From Lichenostomus cassidix (taxonomy: Eukaryota; Chordata; Aves; Passeriformes; Meliphagidae): a stretch of DNA of 64,000 nt. The notes under the pieces were generated by a model. That model worked only from the letters and a program-made list of their open reading frames with translations. It was not told the origin of the DNA and ran no database searches. Location of the stretch: assembly GCA_008360975.2 (NCBI GenBank), contig CM039179.1, positions 60,674,666-60,738,665 on the forward strand. The letters are read 5' to 3'. The position numbers and the translations under genes are program-made. Below are positions 1 through 15,300 of this stretch, piece by piece. Every line of letters starts with the position of its first letter. The first letter of the stretch is position 1.

Positions 1-211
1 CCAGAGTGAGTATGTCAACATAATTTATCTTCAACAGTTTTAAGTTTTGAAAATATTTACTTTTGTCTAAGTACTGTTGAACACATTATTTGTTTAAAAG
101 AAAGTTTTAAAAATTGAAATTATATAGACCTAAAGAGGGTATTAGAATGCATTTTATGTGTGCCAGAAAATGATCTTCAGGACTCAGTTACTGTTTTGAT
201 TTCTTGGTTAG

Positions 212-338
212 GTATCAACAAGTTCTCAATGAAATCCATCAATGTTACCTCGACCAGCGGGAGCTTTTGCTTGGTCCAAGTATCGCTAGCACTGTTACAG
301 AATTAACCAGTCAGAATAACAGAGATCATTGTGCTCTG
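212..338 (+). CDS. COG3: COG3 exon a (first in window)
   Basis: The acceptor TTAG precedes 212 and the donor GTAGGT starts at 339. The first base completes a codon from an upstream exon. It then encodes 42 residues beginning [15 protein letters not shown] and ending NNRDHCAL, a conserved COG3 segment. The exon ends in phase 0. Confidence 0.95.
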
Positions 339-3300
339 GTAGGTAAAGCAGTCATGTGTTGTGTGGGTTTTGTTACGTTTTAATCCCCTCTCCTCCAGGT
401 AAAATTAATTTACTTAATTCAGTCATTTGTATGCAGAATTGTTACTGTTGTCTGTGGGTTTGAATCATTAACGTTTTACTAATATTTTCGAGCCATACGT
501 GTTTTGTTCCTATAAAAACCACCCTGTTACAGACCTCATAAAGGGGGAAGGATAAAAAAACCCCATAAATTGTGGTTACTTAAATTTCAGAAACAAAAAA
601 GGGACTGAAGTTGTAGAGTGAGCTTTTATGTGGCTAGTAACATCTTTTCAGTCCATAATCTTAGAGTTCTTCTCATTAATTTTGAATTTTACAAAGCTTC
701 AGTTTAATCATAGCTGTAATAATCACAACACAATATATAATGCACAGCAATATTACCTGTAATACCTCTTGTGATACTGATGCAAGGAAAATAATATAAT
801 AATTGAGTATTTGTATTTCTGTGAATATAGGTACGAAGTGGTTGTGCCTTTATGGTCCATGTATGCCAGGATGAACACCAGCTTTACAATGAGTTCTTCA
901 CGAAACCAACACCAAAACTGGAGTAGGTGGTACATGCTGGTTTTGTTTTACTGCATGTTGTTTTTATTATGTTGTGATGTAGCAGACAATATTATATGGC
1001 AAATAGGGCTGTGTTCAAGGAGTTTAGTAAGAGCTAGCAAGATGAAAAAACAATCACTTTATGCATCAGAATTTACATTCTTTTGTTGCCTTTTTCTTCA
1101 AGCAAAGCTGATAGTTCCTGTTCCCCATAAATAATTGTTGCAAATGCTCTGTAGATAGTCTGAAAGAGATAAAGATGCTTAGGTACTTAGAAAATAGTTA
1201 CAGAAGTCTACAGCTCTCAGATGTTTTTGTACAGCCTCTTTTGCACAACCTGTTGCACAAGTGCTTTCATTTGCTTCAGTCTGAAATGAGGCTGATGAAC
1301 TCCAGCTATTTTTCCTGAAGGATTTAATGAGCTGCCCTACTTGTCAAGGAATATTTGCATGTTGCCTGTGTTTGGGCTGAACAGAATGCAAGGGTAGTGG
1401 ATGCCTGACAAGAACAGTGTCTCTATCTCCTCTGCCTAAACATGAAAGAGGGACAGGTTGTTGCTTCACGGAGTAACTGCATTGTAAAAGTATTGTTAAG
1501 TTTTTTTCAACAGACTTGTAATAGTAAAACAATTGAATAGATTATGCCACTTCTCCAGTTTTCTGGTATGTTTTAGTAATGATACTTAATTTCAAAATTT
1601 GGATAGGTCATGTTGCCTTGCTATAAAGTTCATAAATAGAGTGTATTCCTATTAATGTAACCGAGACACTTGTTTTGAGTGTTGTAATGTCTTAAATCAA
1701 GTGCAGCTTGAGTCAAACAAGTGTAACCTATAAAAAAGACTGCCCACTACCCTCCCCATCCTTCAAAGCTAAAGGAAAACTAAAACTGCCTCAACTAGAA
1801 ATAAGCCACAATGCCAGAGTAGTCCCAGTCTTTTCTGAGAAATTGTGGCCTTGTGTGGGGCATGCTCAGATTTTGAGGTGACCTATAAATTTGCTTAAGA
1901 ACCAGTTTACCTATCTCAGTCCAAATCCTGGAGCAAACATCCCTAACTGAAATCAGTGTAAAATGTTCAGCCAGGAATTTGGTCACTAGTGCTATTCACA
2001 CCAAGAATGAGATCAGACTTTGGATTTTAAGTTTTGATGGAAGGTAGTTACCTCATTTCCTAAGAACTTACTTCCCTTTTTTTGCCTACATCTAAATAAA
2101 ATATTTTAAGAAAAAGGTTTCAGATAGTAACTACTTTTTAAGGTTTCTCTTAGCATAATACATAGCCTCATTTTCCTTCCTGCAGTGCTAAGGTGCTATG
2201 AAGACATTACAGCCAGGTGTCTATGTACAGATTAAAAAGTTTACCAAAATTCGAGCCAAGAATAGAGATCTGAGATTGAGTGTTCTATTTACTAATAAGG
2301 CTGGTGGAACTTTATTTTTTGTTTCTACTTTTAACATGGAAAGTTACTCTTTTACCAATTTACTTATAGTTATATAGGTTGCAAAGGAAGAGGCATTCAA
2401 AATGTTTCTTCTAAGTATTCTTTCATGAGCATTTTTGTTTCATCGATGAGGAACTGAAGTGTCCTTGTCCTGTTGACAGACATTCTTCATGAATTAGAAA
2501 AAAATGGTGCAATAAACTCAGTATCTTAATCACACTGTGATTACTTCAGTGTTCTTGGTGTTTATATTTCCAAGTCTAACTGGGAAATTACTTGAATTTT
2601 CAGCTACTGGCAATAGCATTGGTGCCTAATCTGTAATTAGTGAAGGGAGCATTGAGAATGGCAAAAATGTCTAGAGTGACTGCTGTTGGTGTCTTAACCA
2701 AGATATGCATCACTTTGAACATGAAAGAAAAAAATAAATTGAAGTGGGATTTCTGGTGTGTCACTGCATTGATATAATAACTTCAGTTCAATTGGAAAGT
2801 GTGCTCTGAGATGTTAGTAGCTGTTGCAGAAAACATTACCAAGCTTCTTGTCCTGTGTCCCTCTTTGTGTGCTCCTGGTTTCAATACTTTGTTGAGTACT
2901 TGGAATCAGATCAGCCTTTTCTTGACTGGAAATTGTTGTTATGATTCTGAGCTCAGCAGGAACATTTTTTCACACCAAAGCCAAGTAAACTAGTTTGCAG
3001 CATGTTCCCTTTCTGAGAGGTTGAGTTGTTGATTGGTGTGTGTAGGTTTTTTGTTTGTTTATTTGGGGTTTTAAAATTTTATTTTAAAGTTTATTAAAAA
3101 CTGTAACACCATTTTAAAGCAGTTGGTATGCCACATCTTTTAAAAGGAAAACTTTTCCTACTTGATGGGAAATAATGGGTTTATGTTTTAAACAGTCTTG
3201 TCTAAGTCTTCTATGGCACGTGTTTTCTCACCCTCCTTTCAAAAATCTTTGCCACAAAATAATCTATGTTTGTGATAAAATTTTCTTTTGCTTTTGGGGG

Positions 3301-6300
3301 ATCCTGAAAGTATTTTGCTTTGTTTTATTTTTCGTAGTGAACTCTTGGAGAAATTGTGTCTTTCATTGTATGATGTCCTGAGGCCAATGATCATCCATGT
3401 CATTCACTTAGAGACGCTTTCTGAACTCTGTGGGATTCTCAAAAATGAGATGCTTGAGGATCATGTACAGAACAATGGTAACTCTTAGATGGAGGATGAT
3501 TGTTTTTAAGTGTCTTCTTAACTGATAAAATTATTTAATTGCATAGTCAAAAAAATTCTAGATGCTTCTTTCTTTCCAGTGGATCTTAACCTTACCCCAT
3601 CTTTGACATGTTTGTGTAAATTGAATTATGCTTTTTCTTTTATAGTGAAGGTCTGTATTAATGGGTCTGTGCATAGCTTCATTTAAAGTAATGTACTGAT
3701 GTTAGTAATGTTTTCTCTAGACTGTACAATTGCAAGCAACCATCCATCCAGTGCATATGTATGCACCAGGATTGATTTAAATTAACTTTTCAAATGAACA
3801 AATTGCATCACTTGGACCTGCTAATGCATCATCCATATAGAGCTTTCTGCATAATGACGATAAAACAAAGGAATACAAAGTGATTTTTTTTTTTCAATTC
3901 TCCTTAATGTCATGTTTTCCAGACTAGAAATTGTAACTTCAGCAGAGGAGTTAAGTAGCAGTGTAGATTTTGGAGTTTTGTTAAGTATGCAGAGCTCAAA
4001 GTCTCCTAGGAGTGAGCTGGCCTGATGTCTCATTTCCTTAGTGTGACCACTGCATAATGGAATCCTTTCACAGCCTTTATTGCACCAGGTGATAAACAGA
4101 AATTATACTTGGTGGCTGGTATATCACAGAGTGTAGCTCTTTGTCGCTGAAGCTGTGCCAATAATCATGAAGAATTGTTTGCTTTCCTGGAAGTGTAATT
4201 GTAACACTGTTGGGAATGAGCAGAAACTTGCTGACTTCGTCTTTTGGCTTATTATAAGAAGTGTCTTCCTACTACTTAAATTTAGGCTGATACAATAGTT
4301 CTGGATGTGAGCTGCTTTGGTTCATCTGTTTTTATCAACTCCCAACAGTCACACCATGGGAACTGGCTGTGATAGAACCAAAGCCACCTTGCTTTGTTGT
4401 TCCCACCAACATTCCACTTAATGTACCCAGGTCTCAACTAATTAGAACACTTAATTCTAACAAGGCATCTGATGTCATCTGTGGGAAGTTGCATTTTCAT
4501 AGTCTAATGAAAATCTGGGGAGCTGAAGCAACTGCAGCATGGAGTTAAGTAAATTCCTTGTTTGTCATAAATTTGTGTGCAAGCCACTGTTCCAAAAATA
4601 GCCTGACTGTCTGCAACAAGCCAGGTTTTTGTGGTTCTATCTGTGATTCTTCAAACTTGTGTTTCTATAAGCTTGTTTTGTAATTAACAGGTTTGTGCCT
4701 TTTCTTCCCTTTGTCAGCTGAACAACTGGGTGCATTTGCAGCTGGTGTAAAGCAGATGTTGGAAGATGTACAGGAGCGCCTTGTCTATAGGACACATATT
4801 TACATTCAGACTGACATCACTGGCTACAAGCCTGCACCGGGTGATCTTGCCTATCCTGACAAGTTGGAAATGATGGAGGTACAGCCTCAGCTTTTGCATT
4901 GTCCTTCGTTGGTGTTCTTTTTATGTGCTGTCTATGCAATTGTGCAGTACAGTGCTTTGCAGCTTGGGTTTTCCAGTTCTTAGGTGTGTTTAGTGTTACT
5001 GCCATTTTTAAATTGACACCTGCTGGTTAAATTATGATCCTAGACTAGATGTCAAAGAAGTAGATGTCAAACTTAGTGACACTGGCTATCGTTCTCACAG
5101 TTAACAGTTTTATCAAAACTTGAAGCTTCTGAATTTTTAGTTACATTCATAAGTAGTACGTATTAGCCAAGGTATTTTCTAGTTGAGTTGGAATTGAAGA
5201 GAAGCTTTAGGCAGTCCCAGTTGGTTACAAATTTGTTTTCAGAATTACTGGTCAACTAGCTTTTGGTAGGCATGTGTGTACCCTGTGCTCAGGCAGTGTA
5301 GAGGAGACTTGCTTTGGATAATTTAACATGTTAGCAATGGCTTCCAGTAGCCTTTTTCCAATTCTTGTCAGTGTTGGCCATTTTTTCAGTCATTCCAAGT
5401 CCTTTGAGTCAATGTTCCTGTTGAAATGGATCAAACTAATTCTACTTACTTTAAAAGGGTAATGCTATATTGATGAAAGTTTCAGAATGAAACAACTCAA
5501 ATAAACAGCCAATGAGAAATCTGAAATGAGTTTTTGACTAGAACAAGCTGCGTTTGATATGCATTTGATATGCAACTGCATGAACACTGCATGGAAGCAG
5601 TAAAGCATAGTAAAGATCCCTCCTCCAAGTAACTATTGCCATTCACTTCATAGTGGGAGGCCTGAGCTGTCAAAGGATTGAGGTGGCTGAGAATGGCCAT
5701 TCCAATATGAACTAGCAAGATCCCAATTTTATTGCAGTATTCTGCTTTCCATCTAGCTGCCAGAATACCTGGTGGCACTTAGAAAACTGTAGGACTTACT
5801 TTGCAGCTGACCACTTTGTAGAGAAGCTGCTGTTTGACTTCAGAATCAGAACATTACTTATGTAAAACACTAAAGCTTTATATCTATTTATCCTGTCTAT
5901 GTTGCTCTCTCTGTCTACCTACCCACCTAGCTAGCTATCTAAAATATGTATATTTTGTTGTGGGCTGAAAGAAATCAACATTGTGTAACTGTATCTTATT
6001 GTGCTCAATTCTTGCCTGCAAAGCAGACAAAACACTTGGTGAGAAACTTACCAATAGGGAACTCACATTGCTATGATATTGTCTTTATACACATCTAAAG
6101 CTTTTATTGTGCTACAGTGTGTACTTTGGCAGTTATGTGGGACATTCATAGGGTTTTAAACCCTGAACCTTAGTGAGTTTGTTGAGTGCATTCTCTTTGT
6201 ACTGAAAGTTTAAGGACTAGTAAGCGTCTTTAGGCTAGTAATGCTGCTGCTTGGTCTGTATGAGGCCTTATTTTCTAACGAGGGTCCTGTGGCCCTTCAG

Positions 6301-9300
6301 TTAGGATGAGAAAGTTCATTCCAAACTGAGAAATTATGCTGCTCTTATGTCCTCATAAGACTCCAGTTTTTGCCTGGTTTGAGATTCATTTTGCTACTTG
6401 ATTGCTTTTAAGCCTCAAAACCTTGCTATTTAGAGAGACCTTCTGTCTTAGTAAATGAATTATTAAAATGTTAAAAGCACAGGGCAGAAATGTGTCTTGT
6501 GCTGTTCTGCTCAAATATTAATGCAGTTCTTTGCCCATTCTTGCTGCTTCTTGTTGCTTTGAAGCAGACCAAGTAGTGGAAAAGGTTGAAGTGTGGAAAT
6601 GTTGAGTAATGTTAGGGGAAGGCTTTTGGTTGAACTCCTGCAGGGAATAAACTAGAGAGTACTTTTGGGCCATCTGCACATATCGTTTATAGAAATAAAG
6701 CCGTCACAAAAATGATCTGTTTAAAATCCAAGTAAGTGTTGAACTGGGTTACCCTACTTTGAGCTTTTCTTTCTAGGTGGCTTTACAGGTCATTATTTAG
6801 AGATCAGTAAATACAGGCAAAATGGAAAGAACAGTGCTTCACGGAGATATGTATTTGTGAATCTTTATCGTATTGGAATTTCTGCTACTGTTCTGGAAAC
6901 ATCTGCCTATTTCTTCTAAATGTCTTTGAAACACTGGGAACTGAGTGTAGCTGATTCCTTTTACAATTCAGTTTGGTTTTCTGTGTTGTAACCAAAGCAG
7001 TGATATTAAAATATTATTGTGTATCTTTCTTTGCAGCAAATTGCACAGAGTTTAAAAGATGAACAGAAGAAACTGCCATCTGAAGCTTCATTTTCAGATG
7101 TCCGGCTAGAAGATCCCGAGTCCTGCAGCTTAGTTAAATCTGGTATGAAATACATCTCATATTGTCAAATTAATTCATAATGCTCATGGGATGTGAGCAT
7201 TAACTTGAACCATCTGTGACAAACTTGCATGTATCTTGAAGGGTTATTTTCTTAGAGAAATTCACGAGAGATTTTGAGAACTTTTGTCTCAAAGTTCTTA
7301 GTTTTGTATTTTTTATAAGAAAGGGCTTAATCTTGCTCTTTTTGTGGCGTTTCTTTGTGCTTCCAGTGCAGTCCATTATGTGAAGCAACTGCTTTTGCAG
7401 CCAACAGCATCTGTTGTACTTTGTATAAAGCTGAGCTTTTGTTAGCCCTGCCATCAAGATGTGTGCTTGAGGATGCTTTTGTTTGTAAGCTGTGCTAAGA
7501 TGAGAAAGGTGATTTGGTGTGTCAGGCATGTCTCTTAAATTTTAGGTATTTACAATAATTCAGAATTTAGTCACATTTTAAACATGTGATTCACGTGTCT
7601 GTAAATCACAGTAAACTGGAATAAAATTCCATAAAATGTGGCTGTTCTGATGCCAGTCATGAGTGTTACAAATTTTAAATTATTGTCAAAGACCCATGAA
7701 GAATTTCTCCTTTTATTTCATCATTGTTCAGAATGGTGCAGCATTATTTTTCCCAGCAGCATCTTTCTCAGCTCCTGATCAGTCCTTTCTTATATTCTTT
7801 TTGATTACATGGTAGTTTCTTGCTTTTGGTTTGGTGGAGGTGTTTCTAGCTGGACTCCACAAATCCCAAAGAGAATGGACTTCACTGTACTTCACCCCAG
7901 GTGAAATTTGGGAGTCCTGTAAATCTCACCTGCACTCAGGAAATGGAAGGAACCTGTATGGTATGATTTGAAGTATGTGTCTGAGATAATTGGGATTATT
8001 TGCCCTTCAAAGGTTCCTCTCCCATTTCAGTACCTGCAGGAGTAGCTGAAGTGACTAATAAATAGGCTAGGAACCTCAAACTGATACCTTAAGATTTTAC
8101 AAGCTTTCTAATTACTGTGACAAAAAATTTATAGTTGCAAAAGGTAGAAAGATATTACTGGATTGTTTCAGACGATTTCTGCACTGATCACCTGAACACA
8201 AGTGCTTTTTCCATCACTAGGTGAAACAATAAAAATTTTCGTTATTTGTTGATGGTTGGTATTTGAAATCAGAGTTCTGATGCTGTTGACTCAGCTGTTT
8301 CCCAGCTTGATTTAAGGATAAAATGAAAACAGGCTTCTGTCTGTCCAGTGTTGTGAAAATCCATTTTGAGCATACAGAATTATTATGAAGGTTACCCAGG
8401 AGGAGCACTTTTTTATGTTTACAACAATGTCATGACAAAATTTGTTTTGCTTTTATTTTTACAGTTATTAAAATTATGTTTAAACCCTATATTTTCTGCA
8501 ACTGTTTAATCCATGTAGGATTATTCCCAGCAGAAAGGAAAGCATGAAAAAACATTAATAGAATGTTTTTTTCCTTTTTTTCCTAAGCATTTCCTGTAAT
8601 TCCATGATCTCTAACCCTTTCTTTTCCTCTTTTCTCCTGTGCTATTTTTTTTTTCAGTAAGTTTGAGCATTTCAGATGTTTAGCTGAGTGGGAGGTGCAT
8701 GTCATTGGAGACATGCCTGTAAAACGAACTCATTAAAAAAGGTCGAGCTGAGCCACCCCTAAAAGCAAAATCATGTTTGTGCTCTATTCACATCAGAAGT
8801 CTAGTACTGATCTGCTCAGAAGGGAAAAAAGAAATTAACCTGTTTGGGTAAAATAAAATGTCTTATTTCTGTGTAGAGAGTATAAAATGCAGTCAATATT
8901 ACAGTCTCCTTTGGATGAAAGAACAGATGGGCAAGTTTTTCATGTGTGTATTTTGTTTTTAAACAGGTTCAGCTGAATCCCTTAATCCCAGGCACCAGAC
9001 CACGATTTCACCAGCAGATCTGCATGGAATGTGGTACCCTACTGTCAGAAGGACTCTAGTGTGTCTCTCCAAACTGTACAGATGTATAGATGTATGCAAA
9101 AATTTCTTTATCTAATTTTTTAGGTGAAGTTATAAAGTGTGTGAAGCACCATGTCTAAATACTTTAATATGAATTAGAAATGGACCATTACTGTCCTCTT
9201 AACCTCTTAGTCTTTCTGGTGCTATCTTTATATAAAACAAGTGAACTGACAAATTTAGGTCATCATTTCCAAGACAGTTTTATATATTTGTAGAATTAGA

Positions 9301-12300
9301 AAAATGCCACTGATTTATACATCTATTGCTTTTGCTCTTACAGCAATAATTCAGTGTCTCGTGTTCAAGACATTGGTCTCACCAAGGTTGAGGAGTGAAT
9401 AGGACAAGAAAGAATAGAAAGTTCTGGGTCAATTATAGAGAATGATTTTATTGTTGAAGTTACTGGGTGAATGTGTTTCTTTCTTTGTGCTTTGCAGGAC
9501 ATCAGATCTTAAAAGTGGTGACTCTACTGCTTCTACATTTTGGAAACGTTCTGAAAATTTTTTTGTGGCACATCTTTTTGTGTTCCAAAATGTAGGAGAC
9601 ATTTCTAAAGTTTAAGACAGTAGAAATCTTCCTGTCTAGCAGAAACAAAAACAATCTTTACTTAACACATATATTTTAAGACTCTCCCATTAGAATCTGT
9701 TTATGTCTTTCACCTAATAGCATATAAAGCTTATAAATCTATTGAGGAAACTAATGCGAGTGTTTTTGCTCTTCTGTATGTGTTGTATCTTTATTAGATA
9801 CATTAATGGCATTCAAAATATCTTTGGTTGGTGTAATGTGAAACTCCTGCCAAGATGCTATTGCTGAAAAAGAAGCTGGAAAATACTAATGCTTTATTGC
9901 TTAAAATATAAATCCCATTAAAGATAGATGAGTATTTGTCCTTGTTTTCAGCTGGACCTTTGTAAATGAGATAATTTCTGGGCTGTTTGCAAGGCTCATT
10001 TATAATGTGTTTGCACAGAGGTTAATTTAGTTTTCCCCTGAGATACTGTAGCAGAACTGGTACCCCTTGCCTGCACCCTGTAGATAGGGAAGGCATGAAT
10101 GGAGTGGTGCTAGCAAGTCTTGGGGCACTCAGGGCTGTGATGTGCTCTGTTGCAGTGCTGGTGGGGGTGAGCTGTGCTCCTATGGCTGGCTCAGCCGTAG
10201 GATCTTGTTGCTGCAGCTTAAGGACTTGCTCCGTGTCCCCTGGGCCGTGGCAGCTGTCATATTTGTTTACTAAGCTGTCACAAATGTGAGGTAATTTGAG
10301 TCTGCCTGAGGTTAAGCTCACTCCAGTGATCTCGTGTCTATTGCAGATGTAGTTTGCACGCACAGGTAGTTGCCCTGACACGTGAAGAAGTGTCTGGTCA
10401 GGTTACCCAGCAAACACCTTCCATCCTGTTGGCTCTGGATGCGTGAGGTGTCACTGACCATGGCACTACCCAGGTGCCAGTTCAGAGCTGCAGGGTGAGC
10501 AGGGCATGCCTGTGGGTGCCTGCAGCCAGCTACCCACACAAGTGTCTGAGTGCTTGTAGCAACTTTTTGTATGAGAATGTTCCATCCTGTCTCACTGCAT
10601 TTAGCCAACACGTTTGTATCTAGTTAATCTTTAGGTTTATATGCTGGTAAGCATGCTGTTCACAAACTGCAACTCTTAAATTCTGCGTAAGTTTTGGTAA
10701 CACCTTTTTTGTTGTTCTAAATTCCTCTTCCCTGCAGAGGGCAGTGTTTCAGGGATTATCGCAAGAGGCCTTATCTGCCTGCATCCAGTCGTTGCTGGGA
10801 GCTGCTGATTCCATCAGCAAAAACAAGGTCAGAATCTGTGCTTTGGGTATGATTTCCACAGCCCCCACCCCTAGCCCCTTGTATATCTAAGGTCTTGAAG
10901 CAGAAGTTCAGAATTCTGCTAAAATCTTAGCCAAAGCATGTTGCTCTGCCCCCAGAGACTTCATGGATTTGCCAGTTCTTAGTTATGGTTAATGTATTGC
11001 AGACCAAAGGTAATGATTCACTTGCTAGCATGTCTGAAAAGGTGGAATACAGATCGTAGCAATTGCATTTAAAGGCTGCTCTAACTTATGGGAATTCAAT
11101 GAACTGATGCCTAAAGAAAAATTCCTGCTTGAGGACTCTGCTCTCTGTATTTATTTTCACTGCTTGCTACTCTTTTCTTTTTCTCTGCCTCCACTTTTGA
11201 ATTTTCAAAAATCTTTCTAACTTATATTCACTGGGAATAAGTTTTAAGTATTGTCTGCTCAGAACTGTATTATCAAAAGGTTTGATCTCATGTGTTGCTC
11301 AGAATTCATCGAGATTCATCAAGTCATTTTAACTTTAACTCTTAGTTTAAGCAGTGGGAGTAAACTTCCTTTTTTCCTGTCACAGTTCCTTTAAGTACTC
11401 TAGTAATTTGCTAATTCCTAACAGCCAGGAAGTGAATTTAAAGAAAGAAAAAAAAAGTCTTAGTAGGCTAAAACAGTTGGATTTTTATAAGCAGGAAATA
11501 TTTAACAATGAAAAAAAATTTAGTTCTGATTGGAAATTAGATGTTTTGAAGTATTTCTTTTGAGTGTCCTTTGAAAAATATCTGTTAAACATAGTATCTT
11601 TAAGAAGAAATTGAAGCTATACTTCCCTTCAGCTTGAGCTGATAACTATTTCCTGTGTAACAGATTCAGAATTCTACAGTTAAATATCCATTCCAGCACT
11701 GTGTACTGGGCCAGCATTGACTTAAAAGTACTGCAGAGAATGAAACTTATCCTACAGTGAATCCTAAATAGGTTGGCCCAGAACTAGGATCTGTACCACT
11801 TTGTTCTTGATGCATGCTAATTTAACATTGTGTGGTGAAATCATGCATATAAGAATTAAAAAAAAAGCCAAACCCAAACAACTCAAGAAGCCCATTCCAC
11901 CACTTATTTTTAGTGACATTTCTATTGTTGAAACTGCAGATTTAAATCTGATTTCTTCTTTACTGTTTTATTTAACATTATATCAAGGAACGTTCTCCTC
12001 CAACTTGTAAAAGCAATTTTGAATTCTTGAGTCCTCCTCCTTTTACCTCAATGAGCCATGAACTTCAAAGATTAAAACCAGCAGGCAGTATAAAGCATGT
12101 AACTAAAATAACAAGCAGTGCAAAACGGATCATCTCAGTGTTGTGAACTTGGCCTTCTTTTATTCTTTGTATCTTTGCTGTACTGTTTAGAAATTAACTA
12201 AGCCTTGTGTTTAATGACATGAGAAAAATGCCTTATAAGACCTTTGCTGAATAGCACAGTTAATCAAGGTTATTACAGGAACATTAACTTTTTTTAGTCA

Positions 12301-15300
12301 TCCTAATGATGAAAACAAATTTAGAACCTCATGTTTTTCTACTATAAATTATATGAATTACATGAAATAATTCCTGTCTCTTAAAAAGAATAAATTTGTG
12401 TCTTTCAAATAATGGATACCTGTACTTAATGAGGACATTTAGTAATACGGCTGTGTTATCTAATTCTTCTAAGAAATGGGAATAAAGTCTGCTTCTGTAG
12501 TGCAGTGTATTAGGAATAGTACAGAAGTGGAATTTGTTGATCCCACAGTATAGTTAATGGCACTACAGACTAATGGTAAAAGCTTGTTAATGAATAAAAG
12601 GGGAAATGTTGAAACTTTGCTCTTCATTTCATTGTTTGTTTTTTTTTTTTTTTACATGTAATGCATGTTCTTTCTCTTGTGCTGTAGACCCAGGTTGATG
12701 GACAGCTTTTCTTAATAAAACACCTTTTGATTCTTCGTGAACAAATTGCACCTTTCCACACTGATTTCACCATTAAGGAAATTTCCCTGGACCTTAAGAA
12801 AACTAGAGGTACTAAACAGTTGCTGGCTACAGAATGGGATGGGATTGTCCTCCCTTAATGTGCCAGCAAAAGTTTTGGGTTTATTTTATGTTCACTTGCA
12901 ATGACCTGTATTCTTTTTCTAATCTCTTGCTTTAATCCTAGCTTCTCTGAAAAAAACCAAAACCATTCTCCTACTCAGGGCAATTCAAGATGTATCTAAC
13001 AAATTCTTTATTTTTGTATGAAATGCATTTGCCTGCTTTTGCTGCTGACCTAACTTATTTATCCAGTCTTTTTTAAGAACAGCTATGTAATTTACATTTC
13101 TGTTGCACAGGGATGTCTTTCCCCTTTTCTGACCCATTAAAGGAATATCTTTTCTTACTGCTGCTTGGCAGGTGAATTTAGCAATATATTGTCAACTTGC
13201 CTAGAGCAAATTAAGATTTCCTAGATCTTTCTGTGAGGTTTTTGTTTTGGGAATGATTTCTTCTTTTGCAAGTTCAATAAACAGTGTTGGTGGATGGTAT
13301 TTATGTAGTAAGCTTGTCTCTTGTAGGAAATGAAAGTAGAGGTAGTGGCCATGGTCATGGTTTTTGAAATTGTACTATTGTTCCCTTGTAAATTCTGGAA
13401 AAAACCTCTTAATACAGAACTGAACTGTCATATACTTTCCAAGTTCAAAAGGATAATGGGAAAAATTAAGGGAAGCATGTCAAGTTTCTCTCCTTCCATT
13501 CCAGAAGAGAAAGCTGAAGAAATAATTTCTCTTTCCTGCTGTCTAATATGCTGCTGTCTTAACTCTGGAGCAAGCATTTCTTACACTAACCATTTCACTT
13601 GTTGCATTTGAACATCAATGAAACCTCCTACCTGTTGAGTGGTTTCTAGTTGACTGGAGGTTAAAGGGCAAATACATCCTTTTGGTGTCTTGTCCTGGCT
13701 GACACACAAGTTTGTTCTCCATCTTCATTTAATGGAATAAATTTTTGTGCCAGCCAGTGCTTTGCAGATGGTAGTGGTAAGTAATGGAAAACACTTTCTT
13801 TATATTGGGAGGTGGTGGCAGTGGTGTTGAAAAGATGTATGTTGTGCTTAATTCTTACTGTCGTGTAGCATAGGCCAGTGGGGCTTTTATATTTGGGGTG
13901 AGTTGTAGGAGAAAAATAATGACTAATAGTTTTACTGTGATCTAGCCAAACTTCCTGCCCACAGATTTAAGATTTAATTCGGTATTTACAGACAGAGGGA
14001 TATTGCTTATTGTAAAAGTCATGCTTTTGCCCAATTTTTTTAAAGTAGTATAACGTTAAGGTTCATGTAACTGAAATATGCAGTGGGAGAAAGGACTAGT
14101 TCATGGGCTTCTAATCAAGAATTTGAGAAGTCTTTGGAATTTCTGAAATTTCTGGTAGAAAATTTAGAGAACAAAATTAATCTTTCTCTGTGGTCACCTT
14201 TCACTGCATAGTAGTGCAGATTCTTATTTCAGTGCAAAACCTACAAACCTATGTATTTGGTGTTCCTTCTTTATTTAATGCCTCAGAGAGCACTTCTTTT
14301 AGGTCTTGTTTCCCTCCCACTATTGTATACAGCAAGACATAGTATAGAATTCCTTTTGAAGTGGAAAAAAAAAAGCAGATAGATGCATAGGATGATAAAT
14401 GACTGACAGTAGGGTAATAAGATATACTGCAGCTATTGATAATTTTCTTTTTCCCAATTTGACTAGATTTTAGCATGACAATATCCTGTTAATACTGTAG
14501 ATATAATTTCAGTATCTTATGTTAATCACAGACATTGTTGGTTTTCCTTTGTGGGACTTCTGTAGAGAACATAAAATGAGTGTTTATCAACCTTGATGTT
14601 TTGTTGTTTAGTCCTAACTAAAACAATTAAGCTCAGAGGAAGAAAGCACCAATTCTGAGTTATTTCATGCAACTGTACTTTGTTTTCCCAGGCAGTGTGT
14701 GCAAAATTCTGCATATTGTTTCTGAATGCTTAAACAGCTGACTTAAAAGTCTTACACTTGGAGATACAGTAACAAGAGGAGAGTTCACACAGTTTTCATG
14801 CTCATAGCACTGCTATTAATATCAGTAACTTGTTATTTTCTTGTAATGTGTTTATCTGTTTAGACTTTGTAACTATTAGGTTCAGGTTTACCATAGGTGC
14901 CATTGAAAAGTAGTGAATTAAGTTCTCTGAGCATTTGTGCATCCACTCCGAGCAGTACTGGAATCATTAATGTTACAGTCATAATCATTCATGCTGGGCC
15001 ATCTTTTATGCATAAATGAGTTTCTAGGTCCTGGGGCTGAATGGCATTGACTTACAGTGTGAGTGACTTTCTGATTCACAGATGCAGCCTTTAAAATCCT
15101 GAATCCTAAGGCAGTTTCAAGATTTTTTAGACTAAACAGCAACAACGCCTTGATACAGTTCTTACTGGAGGTAATGCGGAGTCTTATTATATTAAGAAAA
15201 ATTAGGTCATTTAAGTGTGTGGTGATCTCTGGCAAATAAAAAGAGAATTGTTGTTCTCTGTTCAAGGGTACTCCTGAAATCAGAGAACATTATATCGACT

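Noticed and set aside
811..1134. 107-codon open frame over COG3 exon b
   Set aside because: It is in a different register from the exon, which reads [11 protein letters not shown] in frame with the other exons. The rest lies in intron.
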